A stretch of 37,572 nt of DNA from Acidobacteriota bacterium. Lineage in GTDB: Bacteria; Acidobacteriota; Terriglobia; Acidiferrales; UBA7541. The position numbers and the translations under genes were made by a program. The stretch lies in NCBI GenBank assembly GCA_021832085.1, contig JAKBLM010000043.1, positions 1 through 37,572 on the forward strand, in the 5' to 3' direction. Shown one piece after another: positions 1-7,459 of the stretch; the first letter of the stretch is position 1; each line of letters starts with the position of its first letter. The notes beneath the pieces were generated by a model. That model saw nothing but the letters and a program-made list of their open reading frames with translations, was not told the DNA's origin and searched no databases.

Positions 1-27
1 TAGCTCCACCTTCCGTCTCCTGTCCAT
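1..27 (-). CDS. istA: IstA-like transposase, N-terminal fragment running off the window
   Basis: Nine codons are visible, reading MDRRRKVEL, preceded by GGGGAGGGCG as a ribosome binding site. An in-frame ATG at 39 would add four residues. A basic MDRRRKVELFE-like start followed by a helix-turn-helix is usual for IS21 IstA transposases, and the position just inside the subterminal repeats fits. Most of the gene is outside the window, so the assignment rests on the N-terminus plus the element end. Confidence 0.5.
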
Positions 28-128
28 CGCCCTCCCCATTCCGAAACTTGGAATAGGGTAGGCGATCCGTTACGGGGTGGGCCAAATCAGATGATCAAAG
101 TGGGCCAATTCAGAGTAGCGAAATCACA
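1..128 (-). mobile_element. Terminus of an IS21-family insertion sequence (partial)
   Basis: Read on the minus strand, the element would begin at 128 with TGTGATTTCGCTACTC. Two near-identical 13-base subterminal repeats follow, at 101-113 and 78-90 (TGGGCCAATTCAG and TGGGCCAAATCAG), spaced 23 bp apart, and then a short ORF running out of the window. A TG...CA end with multiple subterminal repeats before istA is typical of IS21 elements. Only this end is present. The boundary at 128 is inferred because the interrupted nuclease gene loses its reading frame exactly there. The other end and any target-site duplication are outside the window. Confidence 0.7.
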
Positions 129-588
129 GGCCGTCGGGGCCCTCGGGGTAGCGGCTGCTGGTGGTCTTCCAGTCGATCAGGCAGGGTGTCCCGTCGAGTT
201 CGCCAACGGCGTCGATATAGGAGAGGAACTCGTCGCCGGTCGCGAGCGTGCGGGTCAGCTTGACCTGCAGGTTGTGCCGGGGCTGGCGGACGCGAACCCG
301 GTCGTCCTGGGCGAGCCGCTCGAGCAGCTCGATGCCCTGGCGGAACAGCTTGGCCCAGTCGGCCCCGGAGCTGTATTCGAGCGGCGCTTCCCGGTAGACG
401 CCCCATTCCTGGGAGAGCACCACGGTGCTGTCCTCGTGGAGGAAATAGGCTTCGAGCGCCTTCTCGAAGCAGCGGCCGAAGAGCAAGGCGGCGCGGCTGT
501 CCTTCTCGCGCCAGCCGCCCAGATACCGGTGCCGGTAGCCGCGCGGGCACCGGAGGTATTGGCTGATCTGGCTGTAGCTATAGATCAT
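129..588 (-). pseudogene. RecB/Cas4-like PD-(D/E)XK nuclease, 3' end removed by IS insertion
   Basis: The protein starts MIYSYSQISQYLRCPRGYRHRY, the usual 'S.S....C...Y...Y' opening of RecB/Cas4-type PD-(D/E)XK exonucleases. It continues to a core with Asp in FLSYIDAVGEL and the LIDWKTTS motif (D-x-K) near residue 145. Reading stops seven codons or so after that motif, at TGA (124-126), which belongs to the IS21 end. The family normally continues for 80-100 residues with a conserved Q..Y helix, so this is a truncated gene. The start at 588 overlaps the end of the upstream gene by 11 nt (ATGATCTATAG), implying translational coupling. It probably supplied the exonuclease of a phage-type annealing/exonuclease system. 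Whether the truncated product retains any activity cannot be told. Confidence 0.75.
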
Positions 589-1025
589 GGCCCATCGCCT
601 CGCTCTCCCTGGCCGTGGCCGAAGCCACTGCCAGCTCTTCCCATTCTTCTGAAGGGGCAAAGCCGTCGAGATTGAGGAACGTGCGGCCGTTGACGGTGAC
701 GTGAGAGACGCGCACGATGCCGCGCAAGCCCACGAGGCTCCGCTCGTCGACTTCGTCCCGGCCGAGCAGATCGGTTGTCGTAGCCGAAGTCGCGCAGGAA
801 CCAGTGGAGTTTCCAGAGGGCGCGCGGGGTGCTGTAGAGCCGGCCGGAGAAGGACTGGCCAGCTTGGTGCTGGGGTTCGAGAACGGCGAACTGGATCACG
901 AAGAACGGCTTGCGCGGATGCCAGCGGTAGCAGGCCCGCTCGACGCGGGCCAGGAACAGGCCTTCGAGTTGGGAGTTGTCGTCGCCCTGGGCGGCTTGGT
1001 GGAGGCCGGGGACATGGCGTTTCAC
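578..1025 (-). pseudogene. Single-strand-binding-like phage-type protein, frameshifted
   Basis: The GTG start at 1025 is preceded by AGGAGGTGA with 7 nt spacing and overlaps the stop of the upstream gene (GTGA). The first frame reads through ALWKLHWFLRDFGYD. One extra base near 773-776 then shifts the frame, and the second frame continues DLLGRDEVDERSLVGLRG and NGRTFLNLDGFAP to a TAG at 578-580. Joined, it gives about 148 residues. The pattern of an aromatic beta-rich first half, 'T.RALWKL..FLR.FGYD', then 'L.G..G.V..SH...NG..FLNL' resembles the DUF669-like/SSB-like proteins that accompany phage annealing proteins. That assignment is my inference. The frameshift may be real decay or a sequencing error; the neighbouring IS insertion favours decay. 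Confidence 0.6.
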
Positions 1026-1792
1026 GGGGTCACCTCCTCGACCGGGGCGAGGCTGTTCAGCTTGCAGACAAGCCCCTCGCGGTCCTGAGAGGCCCATTCC
1101 GCCAGGTGATTGACGAAGGCTTCGACCTGCTCGCGGGAAGAGTCGCGGAGGGTGGCGGTGCCGCAGTACTCGGCGGCGTAGCGCTTCACCAGGGTGGGAT
1201 CGAGCCGATGCTGGCGTACCAGCAGGCAGAGACGATCGCGCAGCCGTGTCTGGCCGTTGTGCGAGCCGTTGCCAGTGCCGGCTACCGGCTGCGGCCGGGC
1301 AATCGCGGAGGGGACGAGATCGGGCGAGGAGCGGCGGAGGGTGCCGAGTTCCTCGACCGAGCAGAGGCCGATGCCGTAGGCCTTGCGCAGGGCGCGGTTG
1401 ACAGCGCGGGTTTCGGCGACGCGCATCTCGGCGCCGCTCACGAGCAAGGAGACGTTCGAGGGATCGGCGTCGCCGTAGCCGACGAAGCCCTTCGACCCCG
1501 CCGATTTGTAGACGGTCGCCTTGAAGACCCAGCGGTTGGCGGAAACGTCGCAAAACTTGTTTACTTGCTGGACTCGGATTCCGGCGCAACGTCGGCGTTG
1601 CGCCAAGTGGACAAGACCAGTGTGAGTGACATACCAGCCATGATCCAAAAACAAGAGATCTCCTGACAATACGGAGAGATGATGCTTCTCAGTCAGGTCC
1701 TTCAGCTGCTTTAGTTGGGGTTTCCCCAGTTCTCCCCACCTGTCACGGGCCAGACGGAGGTTTGTTCGAACCATGCGGGATTGCGTTTTCAT
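1022..1792 (-). CDS. Rad52/ERF-like putative single-strand annealing protein
   Basis: This 256-residue protein has a perfect AGGAGG upstream of its ATG. The central segment (residues about 75-150) has RWVFKATVYKSAGSKGFVGY, then DADPSNVS and AEMRVAETRAVNRALRKAYG. The 'AET.A..RAL....GI' signature with a preceding 'GYG.A' is characteristic of the Rad52/ERF/DdrA group of recombination mediators. The C-terminal part (about 180-250) is helical, with a conserved-looking CGTATLRDSSREQVEAFVNH stretch. It is the first gene of a three-gene coupled cassette with an SSB-like gene and a PD-(D/E)XK nuclease, the composition of viral recombination modules. Function is inferred from family pattern and context. 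A remote alternative is another DNA-binding protein with a convergent motif. This gene appears intact while its two partners are damaged. Confidence 0.6.
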   Translation of the reverse strand: MKTQSRMVRTNLRLARDRWGELGKPQLKQLKDLTEKHHLSVLSGDLLFLDHGWYVTHTGLVHLAQRRRCAGIRVQQVNKFCDVSANRWVFKATVYKSAGSKGFVGYGDADPSNVSLLVSGAEMRVAETRAVNRALRKAYGIGLCSVEELGTLRRSSPDLVPSAIARPQPVAGTGNGSHNGQTRLRDRLCLLVRQHRLDPTLVKRYAAEYCGTATLRDSSREQVEAFVNHLAEWASQDREGLVCKLNSLAPVEEVTP

Positions 1793-1803
1793 GGATGCCT
1801 CCT

Positions 1804-1843
1804 ATATGCTAAGCGGTTAGCATATGCTAAGCGCTTAGCATAG
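1804..1843. promoter_or_regulatory. Tandem palindromic operators (GCTAAGCGCTTAGC type)
   Basis: Two palindromes lie head to tail with centres 18 bp apart. At 1826-1839 there is a perfect GCTAAGCGCTTAGC, and at 1808-1821 GCTAAGCGGTTAGC, with one central mismatch. AT-rich flanks extend each to about 22 bp and they share ATAT between them. One sits inside the -35/-10 spacer and the other over the -10 and predicted start, a layout expected for dimeric repressor sites. The cognate regulator is not in the window; an XRE/Cro-type repressor is a guess. Confidence 0.75.
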
Positions 1844-1847
1844 TCAA
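1819..1847 (-). promoter_or_regulatory. Sigma70-like promoter of the recombination cassette
   Basis: On the minus strand TTGACT (1847-1842) is followed, after exactly 17 nt, by TATGCT (1824-1819). The predicted start lies about 20 nt ahead of the ATG at 1792. The operator centred at 1832.5 fills the spacer. Confidence 0.65.
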
Positions 1848-1892
1848 GAGGTTTGATTTTTCGGTTTCCGCGGATTACGTTTGTGCGTGGCC

Positions 1893-2057
1893 ATGGCAAA
1901 GAAGAAGCAAAAAGACCCGCATGCCGTCTACCTCGGGAAACTGGGCGGAAAGGCGCGGACGGAAAAAATGACGGCTGAGGAGCGCCGAGAGATTGCACGC
2001 AAGGCGGCACAGGCTCGGTGGGCCAAGCATAGGAAGAAGGAAGGGAAGGAGATCTGA
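1893..2057 (+). CDS. Small basic protein (54 aa), divergent to the recombination cassette
   Basis: The ORF encodes a Lys/Arg/Ala-rich protein containing AVYLGKLGGKARTEKMTAEE and ending with an AARKAAQARW-type block (EIARKAAQARWAKHRKK). The 'LG.LGGKAR...MT.EER.EIARKAAQ.RW' arrangement recurs in short bacterial and phage-borne proteins of unknown function and may bind nucleic acid through its positive charge. It is transcribed divergently from the annealing-protein cassette and shares the operator-bearing intergenic region, so it could be co-regulated. No strong ribosome binding site is visible before the ATG. Function is unknown. Confidence 0.6.
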   Translation: MAKKKQKDPHAVYLGKLGGKARTEKMTAEERREIARKAAQARWAKHRKKEGKEI

Positions 2058-2483
2058 AGCAGGCCGCTACCAAGGAATCATTAGTCGAGAGAACCCTGGC
2101 CGAGCGTGCTTAGCGCTGGAAATCGCGACCGAGGGCCGCAGTGTGGCGCAGGTCTGCGAAGCATTTCTGAAGGCTGGGTCCGAGGCGTACAGGAAGAAGG
2201 GTTCGAAATACCTCCAGCACCTGCTCTCCCGACCAAGGGCCGACGGCTCCTCCTAGGCGGGCAAAGACGAGGGGCCTTGGGCTCCGAGCGAGGCGCGGTT
2301 CATCTGTACCTCGGTAGACGACGATCTCCAAGAAGCCCCCGGCAAAACCTAACAGCTAGGTTTTTCAAGCATTTACGATTCCAACTTGTGCACTTTCTTC
2401 TTGGAACTAGGGCTCAAGCGTGCTCGAATAATGCCGGGGGTGAAGGTTAAGCGAAAACCAACGTCTTGGAGGGAAGAGCAAGG
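2058..2483. other. Mostly non-coding stretch with one possible coding remnant
   Basis: No intact gene was found. A segment at about 2130-2256 (+) reads QVCEAFLKAGSEAYRKKGSK and ends in TAG. It has plausible protein character but no clear start, and may be a remnant. The rest shows nothing recognisable. Confidence 0.3.
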
Positions 2484-2942
2484 ATGACAGAAAGCGAAAG
2501 GCAGGCCACGACCCCAGATGTAAGCAACGCCGAAGCAGATGGAACCCGCGAGGTAACCGCGTTGGCGCGCCGGAGCGGCGGCCCGCGGACGCTGGCCGGC
2601 AAGCAGCGCAGCCGGGACAACGCGCGGAAACACGGCCTCCTCTCCGCGGTGGCTGTGCTGCCGAACGAGTCGCGAGAGGACTACGAAGCGCTCCGTGAGG
2701 GCTTTCGGGAAGGGCCGGATCTCGCCAAGCAGCTGCGCTACGAGGCGGCGCTCGATCGCTCTTTCGATCGGACGCTCGGCCAGCTCGAGCGGCTGCAGCG
2801 GATGCGGCTCGGCCAGCCGGGGATGCCTGCTCTCACCGACTGCAGAGCCAAGTGGTCGGTGGCTGCCTTTGAGATGCCAGGGTCCCGGACCCCCAGCTCC
2901 CGGGCATTCCTTATCGTCAGCTTTGGGGACCGGCTCGGATAG
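2484..2942 (+). pseudogene. Acidobacterial paralogous-family protein, internally deleted copy (copy 1)
   Basis: The ATG at 2484 follows GGAGGGAAGAGCAAGG. The N-terminal block (ARRSGGPRTLAGKQRSRDNA then RKHGLLSAVAVLPNESRED) and the C-terminal block (LRYEAALDRSFDRTLGQLER, LQRMRLGQP) are both recognisable. The long helical middle that I expect in full-length members ('...LVEKLA..LWRYRRLL...') is missing: EALREGFREGPDLAKQLRYE joins the two blocks directly. The tail after GQPGMPAL does not look conserved. It is therefore either an internally deleted pseudogene or a miniature version. Function of the family is unknown to me. Three further fragments occur in this window, all on the same strand. Confidence 0.55.
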
Positions 2943-3052
2943 GACAATTTGAAGCGATGCCTTGCCGGCGGCGTTCAAACGTGCGGGAAAAGAAAATTAC
3001 GAAAGGAACTCGGTCATCTCCCACAAAAAACAGCGCTTAGCGGGAATCCGGC

Positions 3053-3232
3053 GACTATCGTGAGCCCCTCGGTCAGCTCGATCGGCTGCAGCGGATGCGG
3101 CGCGGGCAGGCGGTGCTGGCGCCGGTACAGTTCGAAATTTCCCGGACTCAAAGGGAGCAGGCACGCCGCTGCCGAAGTGCCGAACCTCGGCGCCAGGGGT
3201 GTGCGGCCTCAGAAAAGGACTCCGACCTTTGA
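3053..3232 (+). pseudogene. Fragment of the same paralogous family (copy 2)
   Basis: The open frame DYREPLGQLDRLQRMRRGQA followed by VLAPVQFEIS matches the C-terminal block of copy 1 (DRTLGQLERLQRMRLGQP). It then runs on to TGA at 3230-3232 without further similarity. There is no start codon or N-terminal block, so it is a remnant. It lies directly before the SNF2 helicase promoter. Confidence 0.5.
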
Positions 3233-3259
3233 AGGTCGACGCAAAAGGGACCCTGCCGC

Positions 3260-3288
3260 TTGACACCTGCTCCTCATTTTCCTAGGCT
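3260..3288 (+). promoter_or_regulatory. Candidate promoter of the SNF2-SWIM operon
   Basis: TTGACA (3260-3265) is a perfect -35 box. A 17-nt spacer leads to TAGGCT (3283-3288), a weak -10. Transcription would start a few bases ahead of the ATG at 3299, so the message would have a very short leader or none, consistent with the lack of a ribosome binding site there. Confidence 0.4.
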
Positions 3289-3298
3289 GACGCGTTTG

Positions 3299-5995
3299 AT
3301 GGATTCGAATTTTCCTACCCTGGTTCTCACGCCGCACGGCCGGCTCGTCCTCGGCCGGGCTGAGGAGGGGCCGGGGCTGGAGCCTGGCGTTGCCTCGCGC
3401 CTTGTCGGGGCATTTCGGCGCGGCACGGGTCATGGTCTTCTCCAACTCGGGGCTGGCGAGGTCGAAACCGCGCTGCCTGGCGTTTTTTCCTACTGGCGAG
3501 AGTTTGGCGCGCGGTACGTCACGGCCCTTTGCACGACAATTTCGGATGCCGCGACAAGTTCCTCGAAAGCCCATATCCCCGCTCCGCCGTCCGGCGAACT
3601 GACTTCGCTCGCTCTGGCCGCGCCGCCGATGACTGGCGGCGAGTACCTGACCGTGGAAGTCCTCCAGGGGCTTTGGCAAGAAGTAGACCGGGCTTTCAGT
3701 CTTGAGCGCTCGGAGTTGGGATGCTCGGTCGAGGAATTCCTCAGGAGCCGCAATCCCGCCTGGAATCTGGTTGGACGGGTGCACTTCAATCTTGCCGAAA
3801 ACCGCAAAGACGATCAGGCGCCCTTTGCGTTTCTTGCCACCTACACGACGCGGCTTTCGGCGCACGCCAAGGCGCAACATCTTCCGCTCAGCCAGGCGCT
3901 TCGCGAATACGCGGGCGACAAGGACCGCCTGCTGTCGCTGCTGCTTCCGGTTCAGCGGGCGGCCGAGGCTTGTCCGTGGCTGAAAGCGATGGTCGATTCG
4001 GGTGGAATCTTCCATCCTTTGCGCTGGAGTCCGGACGATGCTTTTCGATTTCTCAAAGATGCGGCGCAACTCGAGAGCGCCGGTATCGTGGTCCGGATGC
4101 CTGCAGGATGGCGGTCTAGTCGTCCTTCGCGCCCCCAAGTCACGGCGAGGGTAGGCGAAAAGACTCCTTCCTCAGTGGGTGTGGATGCGCTGCTCGATTT
4201 CCGCATCGAAGTCACGCTCGATGGCGAGTCTTTGACCGCGGCCGAAATTCGGGAGTTGCTTGCCAAGTCGGATGGCCTCTCGCTGATCCGGGGACGATGG
4301 ATCGAAATCGACCGCGAGCGGCTCGGGCGAACGCTGGAACACTTCGAGAAGATTCAGGAAACCGCCGCCAGGAACGGGCTCAGCTTTCGGGAGGCAATGC
4401 GGCTGCTAGCTGGCGCCAACGTCGCGGCCGACAGCGAGGCTGCCGATCCCGACTGGGCTCAGGTGGTCGCGGGATCCTGGCTGCGCGACGCGCTCAAGGG
4501 CCTGCGGAGCCCAGAGGGACTCGCCAGCGTGGAAGACGCCTTGGCGCTGAACGGCACGCTTCGACCCTATCAGCAACTCGGGGTACGCTGGCTGTATTTT
4601 CTTTCCGAGCTTGGTCTGGGCGCTTGCCTTGCCGATGACATGGGTCTTGGCAAGACCATTCAAGTGCTGGCGCTGCTGCTTGCGCTCAAGGGCCGGAAGC
4701 AGCCGAATCCGCCCAGCCTTCTGGTAGCCCCTGCCTCGCTTCTGGCCAACTGGGGCGCCGAGCTGGACCGCTTTGCGCCAAGCTTGAAAGCGAGGGTTGC
4801 ACATCCGTCAGCGACGCCGGCGTCCGAACTCAAGGCGCTCGGACCGGAACGTTTGAACGGCTTGGACGTGGTCATAACCAGCTATGGAACGCTCCTGCGT
4901 CTCCCCTGGCTCACCGAAACCGCCTGGCGCTTGGTTGTGCTCGACGAAGCCCAAGCCATCAAGAACCCGGACGCCAAGCAAACCCGGTTGGCCAAGAAGC
5001 TCAAGGCGCAGGCGAGATTCGTGCTCACCGGTACCCCGATCGAAAACCGACTGGGCGATCTGTGGTCCATCTTCGACTTCATCAACCCGGGCCTGCTCGG
5101 ATCGGCAAAGGAGTTCACGAACTTCGTCAAGCGCCTTTCGGCGAGGCAGCATAACCCTTACGCTCCGCTCCGCGAGCTCGTGCGGCCGTATATTTTGCGG
5201 CGGCTCAAGACCGACAAGACGGTGATTGCCGACTTGCCCGACAAGACCGAGGTCAAGGCGTTTTGCCAGCTCAGCCGCAAGCAGGCGGCGCTTTACCAGC
5301 AGGCCGTAAAGGAACTGGCCAACGAACTCCAAGATGCGGACGGCATCCAACGCAAGGGCGTCGTACTGTCCTTCCTGATGCGGTTCAAGCAAATTTGCAA
5401 CCACCCCTCACAATGGCTGGGCGACGGGGCCTGGAGCGAACAAGACAGCGGGAAGTGGGCTCGTTTGCGCGAGATCGCCGAAGTGATTGCCGCAAAGCAG
5501 GAGAAGGCCCTCGTCTTCACCCAGTTCCGAGAACTGACTGCGCCGCTGTCGGCGTTCCTGGGATCGGTGTTCGGGCGTCCCGGGCTTGTGCTCCATGGTG
5601 AAACCCCAGTCCGGAACCGCCAGGAATTGGTGCGCCGATTTCAGGAAGACGAGGCGGTGGGATTCTTCGTGCTTTCCCTGAAAGCGGGCGGCTTTGGCCT
5701 CAATCTCACCGCCGCTTCTCACGTGGTGCACTTCGATCGGTGGTGGAACCCGGCGGTGGAAAACCAGGCCACCGATCGCGCTTTTCGCATCGGCCAGAAG
5801 AAGAACGTGATGGTCCACAAATTCGTGTGTCGGGGAACCGTGGAGGAGAAGATCGACCAACTGATCGAATCGAAGCGGCGGCTCTCGAAGGACCTGTTGG
5901 AAGGCGGTGCCGAGCTGGTGCTGACCGAGCTCGGGGATGAAGAGCTCCTCAGGCTCGTCGCGCTCGACATCCATGCCGCATTACAGGAGGCATGA
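3299..5995 (+). CDS. SNF2-family DEAD/DEAH-box helicase/translocase
   Basis: This 898-residue double-stranded DNA translocase has the two SNF2 RecA-like lobes in its C-terminal half. Walker A is DDMGLGKT (Lys about 452), Walker B/motif II is DEAQ (549-552), motif III is VLTGTPIENRLGDLWSIFDF, motif V is LSLKAGGFGLNLTAASHVVH, and motif VI is QATDRAFRIGQ (arginines near 827 and 830). The N-terminal 420 residues are the SNF2-helicase-associated region typical of bacterial members. The first ATG is chosen as start; an in-frame TTG at 3260 would add 13 residues but coincides with the -35 box. The stop abuts the SWIM gene ATG. Bacterial SNF2 proteins often pair with SWIM proteins. Their substrate is unknown; chromosome or transcription remodelling and phage defence have both been proposed. 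Confidence 0.95.
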   Translation: MDSNFPTLVLTPHGRLVLGRAEEGPGLEPGVASRLVGAFRRGTGHGLLQLGAGEVETALPGVFSYWREFGARYVTALCTTISDAATSSSKAHIPAPPSGELTSLALAAPPMTGGEYLTVEVLQGLWQEVDRAFSLERSELGCSVEEFLRSRNPAWNLVGRVHFNLAENRKDDQAPFAFLATYTTRLSAHAKAQHLPLSQALREYAGDKDRLLSLLLPVQRAAEACPWLKAMVDSGGIFHPLRWSPDDAFRFLKDAAQLESAGIVVRMPAGWRSSRPSRPQVTARVGEKTPSSVGVDALLDFRIEVTLDGESLTAAEIRELLAKSDGLSLIRGRWIEIDRERLGRTLEHFEKIQETAARNGLSFREAMRLLAGANVAADSEAADPDWAQVVAGSWLRDALKGLRSPEGLASVEDALALNGTLRPYQQLGVRWLYFLSELGLGACLADDMGLGKTIQVLALLLALKGRKQPNPPSLLVAPASLLANWGAELDRFAPSLKARVAHPSATPASELKALGPERLNGLDVVITSYGTLLRLPWLTETAWRLVVLDEAQAIKNPDAKQTRLAKKLKAQARFVLTGTPIENRLGDLWSIFDFINPGLLGSAKEFTNFVKRLSARQHNPYAPLRELVRPYILRRLKTDKTVIADLPDKTEVKAFCQLSRKQAALYQQAVKELANELQDADGIQRKGVVLSFLMRFKQICNHPSQWLGDGAWSEQDSGKWARLREIAEVIAAKQEKALVFTQFRELTAPLSAFLGSVFGRPGLVLHGETPVRNRQELVRRFQEDEAVGFFVLSLKAGGFGLNLTAASHVVHFDRWWNPAVENQATDRAFRIGQKKNVMVHKFVCRGTVEEKIDQLIESKRRLSKDLLEGGAELVLTELGDEELLRLVALDIHAALQEA

Positions 5996-6889
5996 ATGAG
6001 CTACTACGGATGGGGATGGCGGCCCTATGTGTCTGCGGCGGAGCGGCGGCAGAAGGCCGCCCGGATGATCGCGAGGCTCAAGAAGGCGGGGAAACCGGTC
6101 TCGCCGGTGGTTATCGAAGGGCGCACCATTGCCAGAACCTTCTGGGGCAGGGCGTGGTGCGACAATCTCGAGCGGTATAGCGACTTCGCGAACCGGCTGC
6201 CACGCGGCCGGACCTACCTGCGGAACGGCTCGGTGATGGATCTCCAGATCAGCGGGGGCGAGATCGAGGCCCTGGTCAGCGGCTCGGAGATTTACAAGGT
6301 GAGGGTAAAGGTGAAGCCGGTTTCGAAGGCGCGCTGGCGATCCATCTGCTCGGACTGCGCCGGCACCATCGACTCGGTCGTGGAGTTGCTTCAGGGACGG
6401 TTTTCTCAGGGAGTGATGGAGCGCCTCTGCCGGCAAAAGGCCGGCCTATTCCCGTCGCCGAGCGAGATCGAGCTCTCGTGCAGTTGTCCGGACTGGGCTC
6501 TGATGTGCAAGCATGTTGCGGCGGTGCTTTACGGCATCGGCGCTCGCCTCGACCATCAGCCGGAACTGCTGTTTCGATTGCACAAGGTTGACGAAAAAGA
6601 GTTGATCGCCAAGACCGACGGGGATCTGGCGTTAGCCGGGAAAGCCCCTACAACGGCGCAAACGCTTGTCGGCGAAGATCTCTCGGCCCTCTTCGGCCTG
6701 GAGATGGCTGCTGCCGCAAATGCCGCTTCATCTCCAGCCTCGGCGAGGAAGCCAGCGCGCGTGAGAAAGAGCAAGAACAAAGAAGGGGTGCGTGCGAATG
6801 GAGCAGGCAAGGCTCGGCATGTCGCGACCGGCGGGGCCCGCAAGGCGAAGGCAGCATCATCCCGTCGGCGGGAGCCTCCTGAGGATTAA
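5996..6889 (+). CDS. SWIM zinc-finger protein
   Basis: This 297-residue protein carries a SWIM zinc finger (C162-x-C164...C171-x-H173, in CSCPDWALMCKH), a motif thought to mediate DNA or protein contacts. The N-terminal part has FWGRAWCDNLERYSDFANRL and RGRTYLRNGSV, the usual opening of SWIM partners of SNF2 helicases. The last 60 residues are a Lys/Arg/Ala/Ser-rich disordered tail that could bind nucleic acid nonspecifically. The ATG directly follows the helicase stop (TGAATG) and is preceded by AGGAGG inside the helicase gene, so the two are translationally coupled and probably act together. Confidence 0.9.
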   Translation: MSYYGWGWRPYVSAAERRQKAARMIARLKKAGKPVSPVVIEGRTIARTFWGRAWCDNLERYSDFANRLPRGRTYLRNGSVMDLQISGGEIEALVSGSEIYKVRVKVKPVSKARWRSICSDCAGTIDSVVELLQGRFSQGVMERLCRQKAGLFPSPSEIELSCSCPDWALMCKHVAAVLYGIGARLDHQPELLFRLHKVDEKELIAKTDGDLALAGKAPTTAQTLVGEDLSALFGLEMAAAANAASSPASARKPARVRKSKNKEGVRANGAGKARHVATGGARKAKAASSRRREPPED

Positions 6890-7459
6890 GGCGAATCTTA
6901 AACTCTGCCTATAAGGCACTCTGCCAATTGACCGCCCAGTTTTCCCGAAGGGCCGGGCATCAAGAAGCTTCTGCGCTACGAGGCGGTGCTCGATCGCTCC
7001 TGCGACCAGACGCTAGGCCAATTCGAGCGGTTGCGGCGGAAGCGGCTCAGCCAGCCAGTGCCGCCATTGGCGATCTCCGTAAAGGATGATTATTCAGTCC
7101 GAACCTCCCACTGCTCAACAGGTCGGTCTGTTCTCTCGCGGTGCGCTGAAACCGGCAAACGAAGGCAAAATTACAGGACGAACGCACTCGTCGCCCACGG
7201 AGCAGGAAACTTGGTGAAAATGGCGAAATTGCCGCCCGCACGCCGGGCAGGCGCGAAAAGGTGCAAGGCAATCCGGTGGAGATCCTCTCGCCGCTTCCTG
7301 GGCGCGATGCCGTATAGTCTGCGCGCACCTAATCACGGGACCCTCAATCAGCAACGAGCACCGTGGCGTTTCCGCCCGACCGCGTGCCCCGAGTTTTCGG
7401 AGGAAACCTGTGCGGCAGGCCGGTCCGGCGCTAAAATCGGTTCCACATAGGAGAAGGCA
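6890..7459. other. Intergenic region containing a family remnant
   Basis: Apart from the copy-3 fragment at 6947-7081, I see no gene, repeat or terminator hairpin. An open frame continues from the fragment to 7450, but its sequence after VPPLAISV has no protein-like conservation. Confidence 0.4.
6947..7081 (+). pseudogene. Fragment of the same paralogous family (copy 3)
   Basis: The frame reads EGPGIKKLLRYEAVLDRSCD, then QTLGQFERLRRKRLSQP, VPPLAISV. It matches copy 1 (EGPDLAKQLRYEAALDRSFD) in both protein and DNA; by eye roughly four of five bases agree over about 110 bp (2709-2820 against 6947-7059). It has no start and no N-terminal block. Copies 1 and 3 are direct repeats flanking the helicase pair. 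Confidence 0.55.

Noticed and set aside
91..675. Long plus-strand ORF over the nuclease gene (194 codons)
   Set aside because: It is antisense to a protein with clear PD-(D/E)XK motifs and its composition (Ala/Val/Pro/Glu runs) is that of a shadow frame. It also begins inside the IS end.
2195..2225. GGTTCGAAATACC resembling a tRNA T-arm
   Set aside because: No acceptor stem, anticodon arm or CCA end could be built around it.
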